Shown here: piece after piece, positions 62,990 through 64,000 of the stretch
Numbering within the stretch: position 1 is the first letter of the stretch
Layout: every line of letters begins with the position of its first letter
Source of the DNA: an uncultured Acetatifactor sp.
Lineage (GTDB): Bacteria; Bacillota; Clostridia; Lachnospirales; Lachnospiraceae
Reading direction: 5' to 3'
Assembly: GCA_910577035.1 (NCBI GenBank)
Contig: CAJTKW010000010.1
Location: 1 to 64,000, forward strand
DNA: 64,000 nucleotides
The notes under the pieces: model-generated
Database searches by the model: none
Seen by the model: the letters and a program-made list of their open reading frames with translations, nothing else
What the model was told of the DNA's origin: nothing
Translations under genes and position numbers: made by a program

Positions 62990-64000
62990 ATGTCAAAAAT
63001 TCTGATTATCGGCTGCGGAGGGGTAGCTTCGGTGGCAATTCAAAAGTGTGCGGGGAAAGCGGATGTTTTTTCACAGATCTGCATTGCCAGCCGCACCGTC
63101 AGCAAGTGTGACGCCATGAAGGAGAAAATTGAGGAAGACTGTAAAAAAGCCGGAAGGGAAGCTCCGGTTATCACTACGGCAAAGGTGGATGCGGACGATG
63201 TGGGGGATCTGACTGCCCTGATCAGAAGGGAGCAGCCGCAGGCGGTTTTAAATCTGGCTCTGCCTTACCAGGATCTGACGATCATGGATGCCTGCCTCGC
63301 CTGCGGCGTGGATTATATTGATACCGCAAATTATGAGGCGGAGGATACGGAGGATCCGGCCTGGCGTGCGGCCTATGAAAAACGCTGCCGGGAGAAAGGC
63401 TTTACGGCATATTTTGATTATTCCTGGCAGTGGGCGTACCGGGAGCGTTTTGAAAAGGCGGGAATTACGGGACTGCTGGGCAGCGGCTTTGACCCCGGTG
63501 TCACCGGGGTGTTCTCGGCCTATGCCCTGAAGCATTATTTTGACGAAATTCACTATATCGACATCATGGATTGTAACGGAGGAGACCACGGGTACCCCTT
63601 TGCCACCAACTTTAATCCGGAAATCAACCTGCGGGAGGTTTCAGCCAACGGATCCTATTGGGAGAACGGCCGCTGGGTGGAGACAAAGCCCATGGAGATC
63701 AAAGCGGAATATGACTTTGCCCAGGTGGGGAAAAAGGATATGTACCTTCTGCATCATGAAGAGATTGAGTCCCTGGCGGCAAATATTCCGGGAGTCAGGA
63801 GAATCCGGTTTTTTATGACTTTTGGGCAGAGTTACCTGACACATATGAAATGTCTGGAAAATGTGGGAATGCTGCGGACCGACCCTGTTATGTACCAGGG
63901 GCATGAGATTGTACCGATTCAGTTCCTGAAGGCCTTGCTTCCCGACCCTGCGTCCCTGGGACCCCGCACTGTGGGTAAGACCAATATCGGCTGTATTTTT
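62990..64000 (+). CDS. Carboxynorspermidine (saccharopine-type) dehydrogenase, partial
   Basis: The first 337 codons of a saccharopine dehydrogenase-like enzyme cut by the window edge. An N-terminal Rossmann fold with IIGCGGVASVAI, then LALPYQDLTIMDACL and the GLLGSGFDPGVTGVFSAYA segment, match carboxynorspermidine dehydrogenase (CASDH), which reductively joins putrescine to aspartate semialdehyde. The ATG at 62990 follows GAGAGGAGA. With speD/speE upstream, the locus would hold two spermidine routes. nspC would be expected just beyond the window. Confidence 0.88.
   Translation, partial: MSKILIIGCGGVASVAIQKCAGKADVFSQICIASRTVSKCDAMKEKIEEDCKKAGREAPVITTAKVDADDVGDLTALIRREQPQAVLNLALPYQDLTIMDACLACGVDYIDTANYEAEDTEDPAWRAAYEKRCREKGFTAYFDYSWQWAYRERFEKAGITGLLGSGFDPGVTGVFSAYALKHYFDEIHYIDIMDCNGGDHGYPFATNFNPEINLREVSANGSYWENGRWVETKPMEIKAEYDFAQVGKKDMYLLHHEEIESLAANIPGVRRIRFFMTFGQSYLTHMKCLENVGMLRTDPVMYQGHEIVPIQFLKALLPDPASLGPRTVGKTNIGCIF

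Noticed and set aside
1..64000. CRISPR array, rRNA, tRNA
   Set aside because: I saw no regularly spaced repeats of the right length and no tRNA or rRNA signature in any intergenic region.

Overview
The window reads as chromosome of a Gram-positive, gut-type clostridium, most likely a member of the Lachnospiraceae. This rests on strong AGGAGG-type ribosome sites, several GTG/TTG starts, lipobox lipoproteins, domain-swapped family 3 glycosidases, class II GalT, and the Feo/DtxR and polyamine gene sets. It is an inference from gene content; no rRNA or tRNA gene is present to confirm it. Most of the window is moderately GC-rich. Four stretches look AT-richer by eye: about 1-1750, 5200-7900, 27700-30300 and 53000-54750. 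They carry accessory genes.

Layout. 1-1760: the 3' part of a large serine recombinase ends beside a CPBP protease gene that lacks its front half, probably the end of an integrated element. 1839-7865: small unknown protein, HTH-receiver fusion regulator, B12/radical SAM protein, chemotaxis receptor, orphan DNA adenine methylase. 7912-11660: ferrous iron uptake operon feoA-feoA-feoB-Cys-rich protein, with a convergent DtxR-type repressor and four matching palindromic boxes. 11704-14862: OmpR/EnvZ-type two-component operon. 15161-19330: solute-binding lipoprotein, ComFB protein, LytTR response regulator with a membrane-free GHKL kinase. 19426-23465: heterodimeric ABC exporter and a small unknown protein. 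23538-27609: DUF3829 lipoprotein, then a YtrA-type GntR/ABC operon. 27751-29798: propeller-like lipoprotein and secreted C39-like protein. 30303-36250: membrane protein, acyltransferase and a domain-swapped GH3 enzyme in an overlapping operon. 36289-43584: NUDIX enzyme, 5'-nucleotidase-family protein, second domain-swapped GH3, ferredoxin-type aldo/keto reductase, AraC regulator. 43770-46480: galK-galT. 46569-52953: membrane protein, 34-residue membrane peptide, VanW protein, AIR synthase-like protein, Lrp-aminotransferase-trmL operon, MBL hydrolase. 53075-54415: AAA ATPase. 54799-56991: PadR/DUF1700/DUF4097 stress-type operon. 57105-64000: small unknown gene, a structured RNA, and a polyamine cluster (speD, speA-type decarboxylase, speE, NagZ, membrane protein, carboxynorspermidine dehydrogenase cut by the window edge).

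The least explained element is a roughly 210-nt RNA at 57505-57715. It has its own promoter, a multi-branch fold with an 11-bp closing helix, a possible loop-to-tail pairing and a mutually exclusive alternative helix. Two terminator-like hairpins separate it from speD. It is either a riboswitch-like leader or a free-standing structured RNA, and I could not place it in a known class. Other points of interest are the iron boxes, the 20-bp direct repeats with a hairpin before galK, the palindrome over the PadR promoter, and two spermidine routes in one locus.
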